64,000 nucleotides of DNA from Streptomyces sp. AC550_RSS872 (GCF_019049285.1 NZ_JAGMUL010000083.1:1-64000), one strand, 5' to 3'; positions 37,514 to 49,814 are shown, numbered from the stretch's first letter. A program made the numbers and translations. The notes: generated from the sequence alone by a model not told the origin.

Positions 37514-37850
37514 CGCGCGACCTCGTCTTTCCTTGACGTAGGGGACCTCTGGCGCCCGACTATACACACCGACCGATATCGATCGGTGACCTGCGTCGAG
37601 GCTCAACTGCCCTCCGGAACAGCGCAGTAGAAGCGGATCGTGTCGCTCCGATCGGAGGGTGATCACATCTCGACAGAGGGTGACTTCGCCACTCTTCCTC
37701 CGCGTTTCTGCGCTCTTCGGGTTTCTTGCACCCATTCGAGTGTTGTTCATCTGAAGATCGACGCGTCATGGGCGTTGGTCCATGACTTCTCGGCCCCCAT
37801 ACACATCATGAGGAAAGTACGCAAATCGCCCAACCCGAAAGTGAGGGGCC
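37514..37850. other. Intergenic region DLW-39 / small secreted protein
   Basis: About 335 bp without a supported gene; contains the divergent promoters. AT content is higher than average near 37,730-37,820. Confidence 0.4.
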
Positions 37851-38228
37851 ATGACCAGGAACAAGGTCATGAAGCTGTGGACCGGCATTGTCACCGCCTT
37901 CCTCGCGCTGTTCTCGGCGCTCGGATTCGTCTCGACCTCCGCTGCCGCGGCCGTACCGCACACCGAGACGACTCGCAAGAGCGGCAGCGACGACAGCGAC
38001 CGCAACGCGGAGCTGACGGTGCCGGCGATGCCTCACTGGGCCTGGTCCTACGCCAGGGCGCTGCCGCCCACGATGAAGCAGCGCATCCGGGCCGAGGCCC
38101 ACGGCAAGACCCCCGGCTGCCGCCACCGTCCGCTCACGGACACGGAAGCGGCCATGTCCGACTCGGCCACCCGCGAGTGCGCCCACGCCGGCTCCCCGGC
38201 TCAACCGCTCGTCCCGCACCAGCGTTGA
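37851..38228 (+). CDS. Small secreted protein (DUF6344-like)
   Basis: 125 aa. Signal peptide (MTRNKVMKLWTGIVTAFLAL, FSALGFVSTSAAAA) with an Ala-rich cleavage site near residue 34, then a short charged domain with WAWSYARALPPTMKQRIRAEAHG. Resembles DUF6344 small secreted proteins of streptomycetes; function unknown. ATG with GTGAGG close by. Confidence 0.65.
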   Translation: MTRNKVMKLWTGIVTAFLALFSALGFVSTSAAAAVPHTETTRKSGSDDSDRNAELTVPAMPHWAWSYARALPPTMKQRIRAEAHGKTPGCRHRPLTDTEAAMSDSATRECAHAGSPAQPLVPHQR

Positions 38229-38231
38229 ACC

Positions 38232-38254
38232 GACGGCTCGCCCACCGAGCCGTC
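38232..38254 (+). terminator. Perfect hairpin after DUF6344-like gene
   Basis: GACGGCTCG-CCCAC-CGAGCCGTC, then CCCCCTTTG. Confidence 0.8.
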
Positions 38255-38328
38255 CCCCTTTGCCCCTCTGCGCAACGCCAGTTGATTCTCCTCAGTACCG
38301 ATGGTGACAACGGCCCCCAGAGCGTGCT

Positions 38329-39072
38329 TCACTCCGCTTCGACGATGTGCCGCAGATAGGCCCATGGATCGTTGAGGTAACGCCTCCAGTGGTCGACGAG
38401 TTCCAGATCCCGCCAGCCGGCGGGACGCATTCCGTGGTCGCCCACCTCGATGATCTCGGCGCCTGGCAGCGCCGTCAGCACGGGTGAGTGAGTGGCGCAG
38501 ACGATCTGTGCACCGGAACGCCCCAGTTCATGCAGATGTCCGACGAGTTGAAGACAGGAAGCGAAGGACAGCGCGGCCTCGGGTTCGTCCAAGACGTACA
38601 GCCCAGGCTCCTGAAACCGCTCGCGGAAGGCCATCAGAAAGCCCTCGCCGTGGCTCATCTCGTCCGCGGCCCCGGACAGCCTTCCCGTCTCCTGTTCCCG
38701 GCCCAGCGCGTCCAGCGCCGTCTCCGCCCGCAGAAAGAAGCCTCTGCGGCGCGTTCGAGGCCCGCGCAGCATCCGACGCCCCGCCGCCGTCGCCTCGAAC
38801 CGTATCCGCCCGCCCAGCGCCGACGGCTCACGCCGGCTCGCGTACTTGTAGCCGGCGGATCCGCCCCAGGAGTCCAGGCCGAACCCCTCCGCCAGCGCCT
38901 CTACGAGGGTCGACTTGCCCGAGCCGTTCTCCCCCACCAGGAACGTGACTGGCGTGGTGAACGTCAGGCCGTCCTCCAGCAACTGCCGCACGCACGGCAC
39001 CGACCACGGCCACTGGCTGCCTTCCCCCAGCTCGCCCTCGGCGACATGCGCGTAAGCCCGTTCGACGATCAT
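38329..39072 (-). CDS. AAA-type (SMC/ABC-like) ATPase, single domain
   Basis: 247 aa. Walker A GENGSGKST (about 46-54), signature-like region with SHGEGFL, Walker B GLYVLDEPEAALSF, and the switch His in CATHSPVL. Belongs to the AAA_23/AAA_15 or OLD-like soluble ATPase group. No partner nuclease or effector gene lies next to it. Function unknown; such ATPases can be housekeeping or part of defence systems. Confidence 0.8.
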   Translation of the reverse strand: MIVERAYAHVAEGELGEGSQWPWSVPCVRQLLEDGLTFTTPVTFLVGENGSGKSTLVEALAEGFGLDSWGGSAGYKYASRREPSALGGRIRFEATAAGRRMLRGPRTRRRGFFLRAETALDALGREQETGRLSGAADEMSHGEGFLMAFRERFQEPGLYVLDEPEAALSFASCLQLVGHLHELGRSGAQIVCATHSPVLTALPGAEIIEVGDHGMRPAGWRDLELVDHWRRYLNDPWAYLRHIVEAE

Positions 39073-39118
39073 GCCGCCAGGCTCTCATCCGGCACTGACA
39101 ACCGCGCCGGTCGATCCT

Positions 39119-39433
39119 TCACTGCCGGCGTTGTGCCAGGACACAGAACTCGTTGCCCTCGGGGTCTTCCATGACCACCCATGAGTGGTCGCCCTGGCCT
39201 ATGTCGACGCGCTTCGCGCCAAGGAACTCCAGGCGGGCCACCTCGGCGTCCTGGTCATCGGGCACGAAGTCGAGATGCAGTCGGTTCTTGGCCGAACGGT
39301 CCGGCTCCGGGCGGATCGCGAACTCCACGTCGGAGGTGTGGACCACAACCCAGCCGAGAGCGTCGGCCCACCACTGCCCCAGCGCCGCCGGATCCACCGA
39401 GTGAACGATCACATGTCGCCATTCCAAGGTCAT
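39119..39433 (-). CDS. VOC (glyoxalase/bleomycin-resistance-like) protein
   Basis: 104 aa, one VOC module: VIVHSVDPAALGQWWADALGW, RLHLDFVPDD, HSWVVMEDPEGNEFCVL. Likely a metal-dependent binding protein or lyase; substrate unknown. ATG 39433 starts the fold (MTLEWRHV). Confidence 0.82.
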   Translation of the reverse strand: MTLEWRHVIVHSVDPAALGQWWADALGWVVVHTSDVEFAIRPEPDRSAKNRLHLDFVPDDQDAEVARLEFLGAKRVDIGQGDHSWVVMEDPEGNEFCVLAQRRQ

Positions 39434-39493
39434 CCGGTGAGTGGAGGCAGACCGGGAGTTCACGCATCGGCCGATGTCAGTCGTGCATGCCAA

Positions 39494-39526
39494 AGACCCC
39501 CAACCATGATCGGTTGGGGGTCTTTT
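39494..39526 (-). terminator. Bidirectional terminator between tRNA-Ile and VOC gene
   Basis: AGACCCCCAACC...GGTTGGGGGTCTTTT: strong hairpin with a T-run on the + strand. Confidence 0.85.
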
Positions 39527-39532
39527 CGTATG

Positions 39533-39606
39533 TGGGGCTAACAGGATTTGAACCTGTGGCCTCATCCTTATCAGGGATGCGCTCTAACCAACTGAGCTAT
39601 AGCCCC
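39533..39606 (-). tRNA. tRNA-Ile (GAU)
   Basis: 74 nt, no encoded CCA. Acceptor GGGGCTA/TAGCCCC; anticodon stem CATCC/GGATG with loop CTGATAA, anticodon GAT. Confidence 0.96.
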
Positions 39607-39644
39607 GCCGCGCTCTGCGGTGTGTCCCGCGCGCTGACTCCTGA

Positions 39645-39673
39645 AGATTAGCGCACGACCGGGGCAGTCCCAA
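39645..39673 (-). promoter_or_regulatory. Probable tRNA-Ile promoter
   Basis: On the - strand, TTGGGA then 17 bp then TAATCT, about 40 bp before the tRNA. Fits the TTGACN/TANNNT consensus of the main sigma factor except in the -35. Confidence 0.4.
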
Positions 39674-39715
39674 AATCGGTTGTCGGGGGACGGTCAGCGG
39701 CGGTTCAGCCGCAGG

Positions 39716-40537
39716 TCACTCGTCCTCGGCCAGCGTCAGCTCGACGCCGCCCACGAAGCCGGCGGAGAGGTTGTAGATGAACGCGCCGAGTGTCGCCAGC
39801 GCCGTCGCGAGGACGACATCGATGACCGCGATGATCGACGTGAACATCAGCACGTGCGGCAGGGACAGGAAGGACTGCAGGTCGAAGCCGTTCGACTCGT
39901 TCGAGCCGGTGGCCTCGGAGATCGTGCCGCCGACCGTCGAGAAGACGCCCATCGCGTCCATGACCATCCAGAGCACCGCGGACGCCACGATCGTGCAGAT
40001 GCCCAGCGCGATGGAGAGCAGGAAACTGACCTTCATCACCGACCACGGGTCGGCTTTGGCCACGCGCAGGCGTGCCTTACGGGTGCGGGGCGTCGTACTG
40101 GCCCCCGTGCGCGGCCGGCGTACCGCGCTCGCCGGAGCGGGCGTCTGGTAGGCCTGCGGCGGGTGATAGGGCCCGGCCGCGGGCTGCTGTGCCTGCCGTT
40201 CCCCGGGGAGCGGCGACGCGGACGGCGCGGCGGCCGCCTGCTGCGCCCCTGTGGGCGCGGACTGCGGCTGTGGCTTGGTACCGGAACCGGCCGAGCCCGC
40301 GCCGGCCGCGTACTGCTGGGGCTGCCCCGTGCCTCGGGTGTCCGTCACGGTTCCCCCCTGGGATCCAGGCGCGCCTGACGAGGGCGAGTCCTTCGCGGGC
40401 GACTTGATCGCCTTCAGCTGCGTGGTGTGCGTGTCCGTCGCACGCGCGGCGGAGCCACGGCCTCCGCTGTCCGTCTCCTTACCGGCCGTAGAACCGGTCG
40501 GGGTTCCGGACGATCCGGCGCCCGTGGCTCCGCTCAC
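39716..40537 (-). CDS. DUF3566 transmembrane protein
   Basis: 273 aa. A disordered N-terminal half (Gly/Ser/Thr/Pro/Gln-rich), then the DUF3566 domain (about 155-270) with WSVMKVSFLLSIALGIC and AFIYNLSAGFVGGVELTL around two membrane helices. Always found after gyrA in actinobacteria; the mycobacterial homologue has been tied to cell-wall/septum function. 18 bp downstream of gyrA, same operon. Confidence 0.88.
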   Translation of the reverse strand: MSGATGAGSSGTPTGSTAGKETDSGGRGSAARATDTHTTQLKAIKSPAKDSPSSGAPGSQGGTVTDTRGTGQPQQYAAGAGSAGSGTKPQPQSAPTGAQQAAAAPSASPLPGERQAQQPAAGPYHPPQAYQTPAPASAVRRPRTGASTTPRTRKARLRVAKADPWSVMKVSFLLSIALGICTIVASAVLWMVMDAMGVFSTVGGTISEATGSNESNGFDLQSFLSLPHVLMFTSIIAVIDVVLATALATLGAFIYNLSAGFVGGVELTLAEDE

Positions 40538-40555
40538 GATGACTCACTCCTCGTG

Positions 40556-43153
<2,598 letters not shown>

Positions 43154-43195
43154 TGCTGGTGAAGATCCTTCCTGGTGCGGTCAGCTGAGACCGAC

Positions 43196-45244
43196 TCAGA
43201 TGTCGAGGAAGCGGACGTCCTTGGCGTTGCGCTGGATGAACGCGCGGCGGGCCTCGACGTCCTCGCCCATGAGGACCGAGAACAGGTCGTCGGCCTGGGC
43301 GGCGTCGTCGAGGGTGACCTGGCCGAGGACGCGGTGCTCCTGGTCCATGGTCGTGATGCGCAGCTCCTCGGCGTTCATCTCGCCGAGACCCTTGAAGCGC
43401 TGGATCGAGTCCTCACGGACGCGCTTGCCGCGCTGGCGGCCCATCTCGATCAGCGCGTCGCGCTCGCGGTCGGAGTAGGCGTACTCGACCTCGTCCCGGC
43501 CCCACTTGAGCTTGTAGAGCGGGGGGCGGGACAGGAACACGTGCCCGGCCTCGACCAGCGGCCGCATGAAGCGGAACAGGAAGGTCAGCAGCAGGGTGTT
43601 GATGTGCTGGCCGTCGACGTCGGCGTCCGCCATCAAGATGATCTTGTGATAGCGCAGCTTCTCGATGTCGAAGTCCTCGTGGACTCCGGTGCCGAAGGCC
43701 GAGATCAGCGCCTGGATCTCCTGGTTCTGGAGGATCTTGTCGATCCGCGCCTTCTCGACGTTGAGGATCTTGCCCCGGATCGGGAGGATCGCCTGGTACT
43801 CGGGGTTGCGGCCGGACTTGGCCGAGCCGCCGGCGGAGTCACCCTCGACGATGAAGATCTCGCACTTGGTCGGGTCGTTCGACTGGCAGTCGGAGAGCTT
43901 GCCCGGCAGCGACGCGGTCTCCAGCAGGCCCTTACGACGCGTCAGGTCACGGGCCTTACGGGCCGCCACGCGCGCGGTGGCCGCCTGGATGCCCTTGCGG
44001 ATGATGTCCGCCGCCTCGTTCGGGTTGCGGTCCAGCCAGTCGTTGAGGTGCTCGTAGACGACCTTCTGGACGAAGGTCTTCACCTCGGTGTTGCCCAGCT
44101 TGGTCTTCGTCTGCCCCTCGAACTGGGGCTCGCTCAGCTTCACCGAGATGATCGCGGTCAGACCCTCGCGGATGTCGTCGCCCGTGAGGTTGTCGTCCTT
44201 CTCGCGCAGCAGCTTCTTGTCGCGCGCGTACTTGTTGATCAGCGAGGTCAGCGCGGCCCGGAAGCCCTCTTCGTGCGTACCGCCCTCGTGCGTGTGGATG
44301 ATGTTCGCGAAGGAGTACACGCCCTCGGTGTAGCTGCTGTTCCACTGCATCGCGACTTCGAGGGAGAGGCTGCGCTCCTTGTCCTCGGCCTCGAGGTCGA
44401 TGACGGTGGGGTGCACCACGTCTCCCTTGCGGGAGTTGAGGTACTTCACGAAGTCGACGATGCCGCCCTCGTAGTGGTAGTCGACCGACTTGACCTCGGC
44501 GCTCTCGTCCGCGCCCGCCTCGTCCGCGCCGGACGTCGCCTTGGCCGACTCCCGCTCATCGGTGAGTTTGATCCTCAAACCCTTGTTGAGGAACGCCATC
44601 TCCTGGAAGCGGCGCGAGAGTGTCTCGAAGGAGTAGTCGGTGGTCTCGAAGATGTCCGGGTCGGCCCAGAAGGTCACCGAGGTGCCGTGCTCGTCCGTGG
44701 CCTCGTGCTTGGCCAGCGGAGCCGTCGGGACGCCGAGCTTGTAGTCCTGCGTCCAGCGGTAGCCGTCGGTCTTGACCTCGACGGCCACCTTGGTCGACAG
44801 GGCGTTCACCACGGAGACACCCACGCCGTGCAGACCGCCGGAGACCGCGTAGCCGCCACCGCCGAACTTTCCGCCCGCGTGCAGCACGGTGAGCACGACC
44901 TCGACGGCCGGCTTGCCCTCGGAGGGCACGATGCCGACCGGGATACCACGGCCGTTGTCCACGACCCGGACCCCGCCGTCGGGCAGGATCGTCACGTCGA
45001 TGGTGTCCGCGTGGCCCGCCAGCGCCTCGTCGACGGAGTTGTCGACGACCTCCTGCACCAGGTGGTGCAGGCCGCGCTCGCCGGTCGAGCCGATGTACAT
45101 ACCGGGTCGCTTGCGGACCGCGTCCAGACCCTCGAGGACGGTGATGGCACTGGCGTCGTACGAGGCGGTTACCTCGCCGTTCGACGAGGCCGCCTCGGCG
45201 TCGGTGGACGGGATGTTCTCGTTGGGGTTGCCGGAATCGGCCAC
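43196..45244 (-). CDS. gyrB: DNA gyrase subunit B
   Basis: 682 aa. GHKL ATPase at the N-terminus (GMYIGSTGERGLHHLV, DNGRGIPVG, VSGGLHGVGVSVVNAL), transducer, and TOPRIM with FIVEGDSAGGSAK and ADADVDGQHI. GTG 45244 with AAAGGGCG upstream; the N-terminus VADSGNPNENIPST is the Streptomyces form. The frame extends to 45,364 but that part is not GyrB-like. Confidence 0.97.
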   Translation of the reverse strand: MADSGNPNENIPSTDAEAASSNGEVTASYDASAITVLEGLDAVRKRPGMYIGSTGERGLHHLVQEVVDNSVDEALAGHADTIDVTILPDGGVRVVDNGRGIPVGIVPSEGKPAVEVVLTVLHAGGKFGGGGYAVSGGLHGVGVSVVNALSTKVAVEVKTDGYRWTQDYKLGVPTAPLAKHEATDEHGTSVTFWADPDIFETTDYSFETLSRRFQEMAFLNKGLRIKLTDERESAKATSGADEAGADESAEVKSVDYHYEGGIVDFVKYLNSRKGDVVHPTVIDLEAEDKERSLSLEVAMQWNSSYTEGVYSFANIIHTHEGGTHEEGFRAALTSLINKYARDKKLLREKDDNLTGDDIREGLTAIISVKLSEPQFEGQTKTKLGNTEVKTFVQKVVYEHLNDWLDRNPNEAADIIRKGIQAATARVAARKARDLTRRKGLLETASLPGKLSDCQSNDPTKCEIFIVEGDSAGGSAKSGRNPEYQAILPIRGKILNVEKARIDKILQNQEIQALISAFGTGVHEDFDIEKLRYHKIILMADADVDGQHINTLLLTFLFRFMRPLVEAGHVFLSRPPLYKLKWGRDEVEYAYSDRERDALIEMGRQRGKRVREDSIQRFKGLGEMNAEELRITTMDQEHRVLGQVTLDDAAQADDLFSVLMGEDVEARRAFIQRNAKDVRFLDI

Positions 45245-45749
45245 GAAGCGCCCTTTCTGGCACAGCACGAGCCAGGCTCGTCGGCGGGTTGCCGGAGCGG
45301 CTGCGGCATGTTGCGTTGGTAAGCCTTGATCAGCGTTGCTCAGCTTTTCCCGGACGGTCCCCACGATTGGGGCGGGATTGGCTTCCAGTCTACCGGTTGC
45401 GCCGACAGTGATGGGGGTTTGCCGGTACCTGAGTCCGCATGTGCCGCCCTGAACCCGGCTCGGCCGACTCCCGATATGCGGATGGGGGCTCCAAGAGGCT
45501 CAGGGAGCCACTCAGCGCTTCCGGCCGTCAACCCTTGGCTACTTCGGAGTCAGGTCGCGATTCGCAACCGCGTGCGGTGGCACGACGAGTAGGTCACCGA
45601 CGGCACTTCGGGACCGCCGGCAACTGCTGATGTGATGTCGGTCACCTGCGGCAGACGAGGCCCCAGGGACTGCTGTGACGGCCGCTCGAGAGGCCCGACT
45701 CACCCAACACGGACAACACGATCACGCCTTGCCCGTCACCCGTCACCCG
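45245..45749. other. gyrB upstream region
   Basis: About 500 bp with no supported gene. It should hold the gyrBA promoter(s), which in Streptomyces respond to supercoiling. A GTCACCC heptamer is repeated about four times near 45,735-45,755, at the end of the DUF721 gene. Confidence 0.4.
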
Positions 45750-46298
45750 TCACCCGTAGGTGTCGCCGGGCCCCGTGCTGCCGGGCGCACGCAGCGGGCC
45801 GTACCGGCGAGCGGGTCCGCCCGGCCCCTGCACCTTGATCTGCCGCACCGCGCCATGGCCGAGATCCTCGTTGAGGCGGGCCACCAAGGTCGGGGCGAGC
45901 AGCCGCAGGTTCGTCGCCCAGGCCGTCGAATCGCAGCGCACGACCAGGACCCGCTCGTCCTCGTCGTACTTCTCCGGCACACAGTGCTTGGCGACGTCCT
46001 CGCCGACGATCTGCGGCCAACGGCCCATCACACCGCCCACCGCGGCCGGTGCCTCCCAGCCCCGCTCGGTGATCAAGCGGTTAATGGCAGCGCCGAGCGC
46101 CAAGGGGTCGCGGCCGTCGGCGCGCGCGCCCGAGCGCAGCCCCCCGCGCCGCGCCTGCTTCTTCTGCTGCGCCGCATCCCCACGCGCGCGTGCCTGCTCC
46201 TTGGCCGCCCTGAGCGCCACGCGCGCGAGGTCGACGCCAGAGGGTTCTGGAGCCTTCTTGGCGGCATCCGGCGCCTTCTCGGACGGGTTCTCGCTCAT
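45750..46298 (-). CDS. DUF721 protein (DciA-like helicase loader)
   Basis: 182 aa. Basic N-terminal helix, then the DUF721 domain (AAVGGVMGRWPQIVGEDVAKHC, LVVRCDSTAWATNLRLLAP, VRQIKVQGP). DUF721 proteins are the DciA replicative-helicase (DnaB) operator/loader of bacteria that lack DnaC/DnaI. Overlaps recF by 4 bp (ATGA), fitting a replication role. Confidence 0.88.
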   Translation of the reverse strand: MSENPSEKAPDAAKKAPEPSGVDLARVALRAAKEQARARGDAAQQKKQARRGGLRSGARADGRDPLALGAAINRLITERGWEAPAAVGGVMGRWPQIVGEDVAKHCVPEKYDEDERVLVVRCDSTAWATNLRLLAPTLVARLNEDLGHGAVRQIKVQGPGGPARRYGPLRAPGSTGPGDTYG

Positions 46299-47416
46299 AC
46301 GCGCTCCACCGTCCCCTCGGCCACCGCGTACCGCGCCCCCGCCAACACATGCGGTACGTCGTCGTCGACCGCGGCGGTCACCAGAACCTGCTCGCCGGGC
46401 GCGACCAACTCCGCCAGCCGCTCACGACGCCGGGCGTCCAACTCGGCGAAGACGTCGTCGAGGACCAGCACCGGCTCATTGCCTTCAGCCCTGAGCAGGT
46501 CGTACGAGGCCAGCCGCAGCGACAGCGCGTAGGACCAGGACTCGCCGTGCGAGGCGTATCCCTTGGCGGGCAGCTGACCGAGTTTGAGAAGCACATCGTC
46601 CCGATGAGGGCCCACGAGGGTGACGCCCCGCTCGATCTCCTGCTTACGGGCCTCGGCGAGCGCCGCCATCAGCTGCTCGAAGAGATCGTCGCGCGTATGC
46701 GCCTCGCCAGGAGCCGACGGCTTGTAGTCCAAGGAGACCGGACCGCCACCGGGGGCCAGCTGCTCGTACGCCTTGTCGGCCAGCGGCTGGATCGCGGCGA
46801 TCAGATCGAGACGCTGGGCGAGCAGCTCGGCACCCGCGCGCGCCAGGTGCTGGTCCCAGACGTCGAGGGTGGACAGGTCCATGGAACGCCCGCCGTGCCG
46901 ACGGGCCAGCGCGGCCGACTTCAACAGGGTGTTGCGCTGCTTGAGGACCCGCTCGTAGTCGGAGCGCACGCCGGCCATGCGCGGGGAGCGGGCGGTGATC
47001 AGCTCGTCGAGGAAGCGGCGCCGCTCCCCTGGGTCGCCCTTGACCAGGGCGAGATCCTCCGGCGCGAACAGGACGGTCCGCACGATGCCGAGCACGTCAC
47101 GGGGTCTGACCTGCGAGGACCGGTTGATACGGGCCCGGTTGGACCTGCCGGGGTTCAGCTCCAGCTCGACCAACTGCTGCCGGTCGCCCTGGCGCACCTG
47201 CGCCCGGATGATCGCCCGGTCGGCGCCCATGCGGACCAGCGGGGCGTCGGAGGCAACGCGATGGCTGCCAAGGGTGGCGAGATAGCCGACGGCCTCGACG
47301 AGGTTGGTCTTTCCCTGGCCGTTGGGGCCGACGAAGGCGGCGACGCCCGGGTCGAGCGGAACTTCAACCCGGGCGTACGAGCGGAAGTCGGCCAGCGACA
47401 GATGCGTGACGTGCAT
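46295..47416 (-). CDS. recF: DNA replication/repair protein RecF
   Basis: 373 aa. Walker A GPNGQGKTNLVEA (about 30-42), signature region and Walker B LVLDDVFAELD near the C-terminus; opens MHVTHLSLADFRSYARVEV. SMC-like ATPase that loads RecA at gaps with RecO/RecR. Coupled to the DUF721 gene downstream. ATG 47416. Confidence 0.95.
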   Translation of the reverse strand: MHVTHLSLADFRSYARVEVPLDPGVAAFVGPNGQGKTNLVEAVGYLATLGSHRVASDAPLVRMGADRAIIRAQVRQGDRQQLVELELNPGRSNRARINRSSQVRPRDVLGIVRTVLFAPEDLALVKGDPGERRRFLDELITARSPRMAGVRSDYERVLKQRNTLLKSAALARRHGGRSMDLSTLDVWDQHLARAGAELLAQRLDLIAAIQPLADKAYEQLAPGGGPVSLDYKPSAPGEAHTRDDLFEQLMAALAEARKQEIERGVTLVGPHRDDVLLKLGQLPAKGYASHGESWSYALSLRLASYDLLRAEGNEPVLVLDDVFAELDARRRERLAELVAPGEQVLVTAAVDDDVPHVLAGARYAVAEGTVERV

Positions 47417-47462
47417 GGTCGTTCGCCGACCTCCCCCAACGTGTGGTTCAACCTTCCCCAGT

Positions 47463-47471
47463 TGTGGACAA
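47463..47471 (-). promoter_or_regulatory. Exact DnaA box between recF and gnd
   Basis: TGTGGACAA (TTGTCCACA on the - strand), isolated. Confidence 0.75.
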
Positions 47472-47591
47472 CCGGGTCACTCCCGAGGGTGCCAGGGTGC
47501 CATCCCCAGGGTGTGGATTACTTCTTCTCGTTCCGACGGGCGCTCCCGACGCCGTTCGCGACGGTCGTGCCCGACGGTTACGTCGTCTCGA

Positions 47592-48467
47592 CTACTTCGT
47601 CTCGACCGCGTGGCCACCGAACTGGTTCCGCAGCGCCGCGATCATCTTCATCTGCGGGGAGTCGTCCTGGCGGGACGCGAACCGCGCGAACAGCGACGCG
47701 GTGATCGCCGGCAGCGGCACCGCGTGGTCGATCGCAGCCTCCACAGTCCAGCGTCCCTCACCGGAGTCCTGTGCAAAACCCTTGAGCCTGTCCAGATGCT
47801 CGTCCTCGTCGAGGGCGTTCACCGCGAGGTCCAGCAGCCAGGACCGGATGACCGTGCCCTCCTGCCAGGAACGGAAGATCTCCCGGACGTCGGTCACGGA
47901 GTCGACCTTCTCCAGCAGCTCCCAGCCCTCGGCATAAGCCTGCATCATCGCGTACTCGATGCCGTTGTGGACCATCTTCGCGAAGTGCCCCGCGCCGACC
48001 TTGCCGGCGTGCACCGCACCGAAGTCGCCCTCCGGCTTCAAGGCGTCGAAGATCGGCTGCACCTTGGCCACGTTCTCCGCGTCGCCGCCGTACATCAGCG
48101 CATAGCCGTTCTCCAGGCCCCAGACACCGCCGGAGACGCCGCAGTCGACGAAGCCGATGCTCTTGGCCGCCAGCTCCTCGGCATGCCGCTCGTCGTCGGT
48201 CCAGCGCGAGTTCCCGCCGTCCACCACGACGTCACCGGGCTCCAGCAGCTCGGCGAGCTCGTCGATGGTCGACTGGGTCGGGGCACCTGCCGGGACCATC
48301 ACCCAGACAACGCGCGGCCCGGGGAGCTTGCCCACAAGCTCTTCCAGGCTGTGGACATCCGCGAGGTCCGCGTTGCGGTCGTATCCGACGACGGTGTGGC
48401 CCGCGCGGCGTATCCGCTCGCGCATGTTGCCGCCCATCTTGCCGAGGCCGACGAGACCGAGCTCCAT
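47592..48467 (-). CDS. gnd: 6-phosphogluconate dehydrogenase, short (NAD-type) form
   Basis: 291 aa, the short GndA-like form rather than the ~470-aa enzyme. GLVGLGKMGGNM is the dinucleotide fold, VDGGNSRW, GFVDCGVSGGVWGLENGYALMYGG and KMVHNGIEYAMMQAYAEG are 6PGDH motifs. Oxidatively decarboxylates 6-phosphogluconate to ribulose 5-phosphate. ATG 48467 with AAGGAAC; an earlier in-frame start is shadow. Conserved between recF and dnaN in streptomycetes. Confidence 0.93.
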   Translation of the reverse strand: MELGLVGLGKMGGNMRERIRRAGHTVVGYDRNADLADVHSLEELVGKLPGPRVVWVMVPAGAPTQSTIDELAELLEPGDVVVDGGNSRWTDDERHAEELAAKSIGFVDCGVSGGVWGLENGYALMYGGDAENVAKVQPIFDALKPEGDFGAVHAGKVGAGHFAKMVHNGIEYAMMQAYAEGWELLEKVDSVTDVREIFRSWQEGTVIRSWLLDLAVNALDEDEHLDRLKGFAQDSGEGRWTVEAAIDHAVPLPAITASLFARFASRQDDSPQMKMIAALRNQFGGHAVETK

Positions 48468-48615
48468 CAGTTGTTCCTTAGGTTGCTGTGGCGTGTGGGG
48501 CACGTTCGTACCCACGCACGAGCCTAAACCCGGACGCATGCGCACATCCGTGGGCATAGGCGCTCATACGTACACCCTCATCAGCGTCCTCACCTGCGGC
48601 TCCGCCCGACAGATC

Positions 48616-48650
48616 GTCCCCAGGCCCGATGATCCACCGGGCCTGGGGAC
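48616..48650 (-). terminator. dnaN terminator
   Basis: GTCCCCAGGCCCG/CGGGCCTGGGGAC perfect stem, 34 bp beyond the dnaN stop. Confidence 0.85.
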
Positions 48651-48652
48651 GC

Positions 48653-48661
48653 TGTGGACAA
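48653..48661 (-). promoter_or_regulatory. Exact DnaA box between gnd and dnaN
   Basis: TGTGGACAA, directly next to the dnaN terminator. Confidence 0.7.
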
Positions 48662-48683
48662 CTGCGGCGCCAAGGACAGCCGC

Positions 48684-49814
48684 TCAGCCGCTCAGCCGCA
48701 CCGGCATGATCAGGTACTTGTAGGCCTCGTCCGCCTCGGCGTCCAACGCCGGCTTGCCGCTGAGCAACGCGGGCTTCGTGGACGTCGTGAAGGACAGCTG
48801 GGCGACCGGGGAGTCGATGGCGCTCAGGCCGTCCAGCAGGAAGGTCGGGTTGAAGGCGATCGAGATGTCGTCGCCCTCCAGTTGGGCGTCAACCCTCTCC
48901 ACAGCCTGTGCGTCGTCGCTGGAACCCGCCTCCAGGATCAGCACACCCTGCTCGAAGCTCAGCCGCACCGGGGTGTTGCGCTCGGCGACCAGGGCCACAC
49001 GCTTGACGGCCTCCACGAAGGGGGCGGTCTCGATCACGGCGACGGAATTGAACTCCGTCGGGAACAGCGTGCGGTACTTCGGGAGGTCGCCCTCCAGCAG
49101 ACGGGTCGTCGTACGACGACCGGCGCCCTCGAAGCCGATCAGGCCCTCGCCCGCACCCGAGCCGGACAGCGCAAGCGTCACGCTGTCTCCGCTGGTGAGC
49201 GCCTTGGCGGTGTCCAGCAGCGTCTTGGCCGGGACCAGGGCGACCGCGGAGGCCTCCGGGTTCTCCGGCTTCCACAGGAACTCGCGGACCGCGAAGCGGT
49301 AGCGGTCGGTGGAGGCCAGCGTGACGGTGTCGCCCTCGATCTCGATGCGCACACCGGTCAGCACGGGCAGCGTGTCGTCACGGCCGGCGGCGATGGCGAC
49401 CTGGGCGGCCGCGGACGCGAAGACCTCGCCGGGGACGGTGCCTGTGGCGCTCGGCATCTGCGGCAGCGCCGGGTACTCCTCCACAGGCAGGGTGTGGAGT
49501 GTGAACCGCGAGGAGCCGCAGACCACGGTCGCCCGTACACCGTCTGTGGAAATCTCCACCGGCCGGTTGGGCAGAGCGCGGCAGATGTCCGCGAGCAGGC
49601 GGCCGGAGACCAGGACCGTGCCCTCCTCCTCGACCTCCGTCTCCACGGACACCCGTGCCGAGACCTCGTAGTCGAAGCTGGACAGGCTCAGCTGGCCGTC
49701 CTCGGCCTTGAGGAGGAGGCCGGCGAGGACAGGCGCCGGCGGACGGGCCGGGAGGCTGCGTGCCGCCCAGGCCACTGCCTCCGCGAGTACGTCGCGTTCC
49801 ACCCGGATCTTCAC
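48684..49814 (-). CDS. dnaN: DNA polymerase III sliding clamp (beta)
   Basis: 376 aa, the usual length. Three similar clamp domains; VKIRVERDVLAEAVAWAARSLPARP start, TLPVLTGVRIEIEGDTVTLASTDRYR in domain 2, YLIMPVRLSG at the end. Tethers the polymerase to DNA. GTG 49814 with GGAGG 7 bp upstream. Begins at the edge of the oriC gap. Confidence 0.97.
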   Translation of the reverse strand: MKIRVERDVLAEAVAWAARSLPARPPAPVLAGLLLKAEDGQLSLSSFDYEVSARVSVETEVEEEGTVLVSGRLLADICRALPNRPVEISTDGVRATVVCGSSRFTLHTLPVEEYPALPQMPSATGTVPGEVFASAAAQVAIAAGRDDTLPVLTGVRIEIEGDTVTLASTDRYRFAVREFLWKPENPEASAVALVPAKTLLDTAKALTSGDSVTLALSGSGAGEGLIGFEGAGRRTTTRLLEGDLPKYRTLFPTEFNSVAVIETAPFVEAVKRVALVAERNTPVRLSFEQGVLILEAGSSDDAQAVERVDAQLEGDDISIAFNPTFLLDGLSAIDSPVAQLSFTTSTKPALLSGKPALDAEADEAYKYLIMPVRLSG